A stretch of DNA of 5,174 nt from CAZXIC01 sp964640195. GTDB taxonomy: Archaea > Iainarchaeota > Iainarchaeia > Iainarchaeales > GCA-2688035. How positions within the stretch are numbered: the stretch's first letter is position 1; each line of letters starts with the position of its first letter. Positions 4,754 through 5,174 of this stretch are shown here, piece by piece. The notes below the pieces were generated by a model. It had not been told where the DNA came from. It did no database searches and worked only from the letters and a program-made list of their open reading frames with translations. Location of the stretch: the NCBI GenBank assembly GCA_964640195.1, contig CAZXIC010000032.1, positions 1-5,174 of the forward strand, read 5' to 3'. The position numbers and the translations under genes are program-made.

Positions 4754-4978
4754 ATGTCCCTAAATTTTGTTTTGCCCCTTTTAGTGCTGATGATAGCCTA
4801 TGATTTGTCAATTCACATAATCTATTTGCTTGGATTTGAAGACTTCTTTTTAAAACGCAAAATAAATTACTGGCCACGGTGGCACTGGCGCGGCAGAAAA
4901 TACCAGCTATTTTGGGCAACCTACTGGAGTATTGCGCTTATCCTTGCTTTAATTTACATTTTAAGCCTATGGGTTTGA
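4754..4978 (+). CDS. Small two-helix membrane protein, unknown function
   Basis: 74 residues. Two hydrophobic segments, about 4-28 (FVLPLLVLMIAYDLSIHIIYLLGF) and 52-73 (LFWATYWSIALILALIYILSLW), flank a basic, aromatic loop FLKRKINYWPRWHWRGRKYQ. By the positive-inside rule the loop would be cytoplasmic with both termini outside (inference). An acidic-polar YDLS sits inside helix 1. I do not recognise the family. The ATG at 4754 is the first in frame; upstream GGCTGATTG is only a poor match to a ribosome binding site. It begins 34 nt after tRNA-Phe with no T run between, so read-through from the tRNA promoter is possible. The coherent hydrophobic pattern and complete frame favour a real gene. 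Confidence 0.65.
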   Translation: MSLNFVLPLLVLMIAYDLSIHIIYLLGFEDFFLKRKINYWPRWHWRGRKYQLFWATYWSIALILALIYILSLWV

Positions 4979-4983
4979 AACAA

Positions 4984-4991
4984 GCTTTAAA
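4984..4991 (+). promoter_or_regulatory. TATA box of the secreted-protein gene
   Basis: CTTTAAAT, centred about 32 nt before ATG 5020, compatible with a leaderless or very short-leader mRNA. Confidence 0.45.
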
Positions 4992-5019
4992 TTACTTTCT
5001 GGGCAGATTTTCTACTGCC

Positions 5020-5174
5020 ATGTCTGTGGGGAAACAATTGGTTGTTTTGACAGCTATGCTGCTTTTATTACCACTAGCGCTTGCTTTGGATGCCCCCGTT
5101 GTAACAAGCAGCACGCACCCAGAGGGGGAATGGAGCAATTCAGAGGCAATCAATTTTTCTTGGGGGGATGTAAA
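5020..5174 (+). CDS. Secreted or surface protein with Ig/FN3-like start, partial (C-terminus beyond right edge)
   Basis: From ATG 5020 the frame is open to the window edge (51 residues). MSVGKQ is followed by a hydrophobic core LVVLTAMLLLLPLALA and a likely signal peptidase site after ALA (about residue 22). The mature part begins LDAPVVTSSTHPEGEWSNSEAINFSWGD. The pattern SSTHP...W.....(I/P)xFSW opens many Ig-like or fibronectin-type repeats in large prokaryotic surface proteins (recalled, not searched). It is therefore probably exported, perhaps a multidomain cell-surface protein. No strong ribosome binding site is seen. Its function depends on the missing part. Confidence 0.7.
   Translation, partial: MSVGKQLVVLTAMLLLLPLALALDAPVVTSSTHPEGEWSNSEAINFSWGDV

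Noticed and set aside
1..5174. CRISPR array, insertion sequence or integrase
   Set aside because: No regularly spaced repeats of 20-40 bp, no transposase or integrase motifs, and no terminal inverted repeats with target duplications. The direct repeats at the tRNA-Lys genes are the tRNA halves themselves.

Overview
The window is archaeal. The evidence is a transcription factor E gene, a Trm56-type tRNA methyltransferase gene, TATA-box promoters set 25-32 nt upstream of tRNA 5' ends or of leaderless starts, GGTG-type ribosome binding sites, tRNA genes without an encoded CCA, an initiator tRNA with the archaeal A1-U72 pair, and tRNA introns flanked by bulge-helix-bulge (BHB) splice motifs. The density of non-canonical tRNA introns is known from some Thermoproteales and from DPANN lineages such as the ARMAN/Micrarchaeota group. 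I lean weakly toward DPANN, but the sequence does not settle it.

Layout. From 1 to 409 (minus) lies the N-terminal part of an unrecognised protein with a winged-helix-like segment, running off the left edge. Its promoter (about 415-462) holds five TAAT(T/G)A cores around a TATA box. From 496 to 660 there are long inverted repeats that could be a structured RNA. From 677 to 807 (minus) is initiator tRNA-Met with an intron in its acceptor stem. A 224-nt A/T-rich gap follows. Next come tfe (1032-1568, minus) and trm56 (1617-2159, minus). serS (2218-3507, plus) diverges from trm56 across a short shared promoter region. Downstream are two tandem tRNA-Lys genes, CUU (3569-3717) and UUU (3775-3935), each with three introns. 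A small serine hydrolase gene (3942-4493, minus) converges on them. Then tRNA-Phe with a D-loop intron (4612-4719), a 74-residue two-helix membrane protein (4754-4978), and the start of a secreted protein (from 5020) running off the right edge.

Theme. Most genes serve translation or transcription initiation: charging of Ser, tRNA ribose methylation, initiator, Lys and Phe tRNAs, and promoter opening. The striking feature is that all four tRNA genes are interrupted, by eight introns in total, and only two of these sit at the canonical 37/38 position. Removing the introns I define restores full cloverleaves of 74, 75, 74 and 74 nt. In both tRNA-Lys genes, introns at 37/38 and 42/43 leave a 5-nt micro-exon between them. 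The BHB of the 42/43 intron uses the last bases of the 37/38 intron, which implies an ordered splicing pathway.
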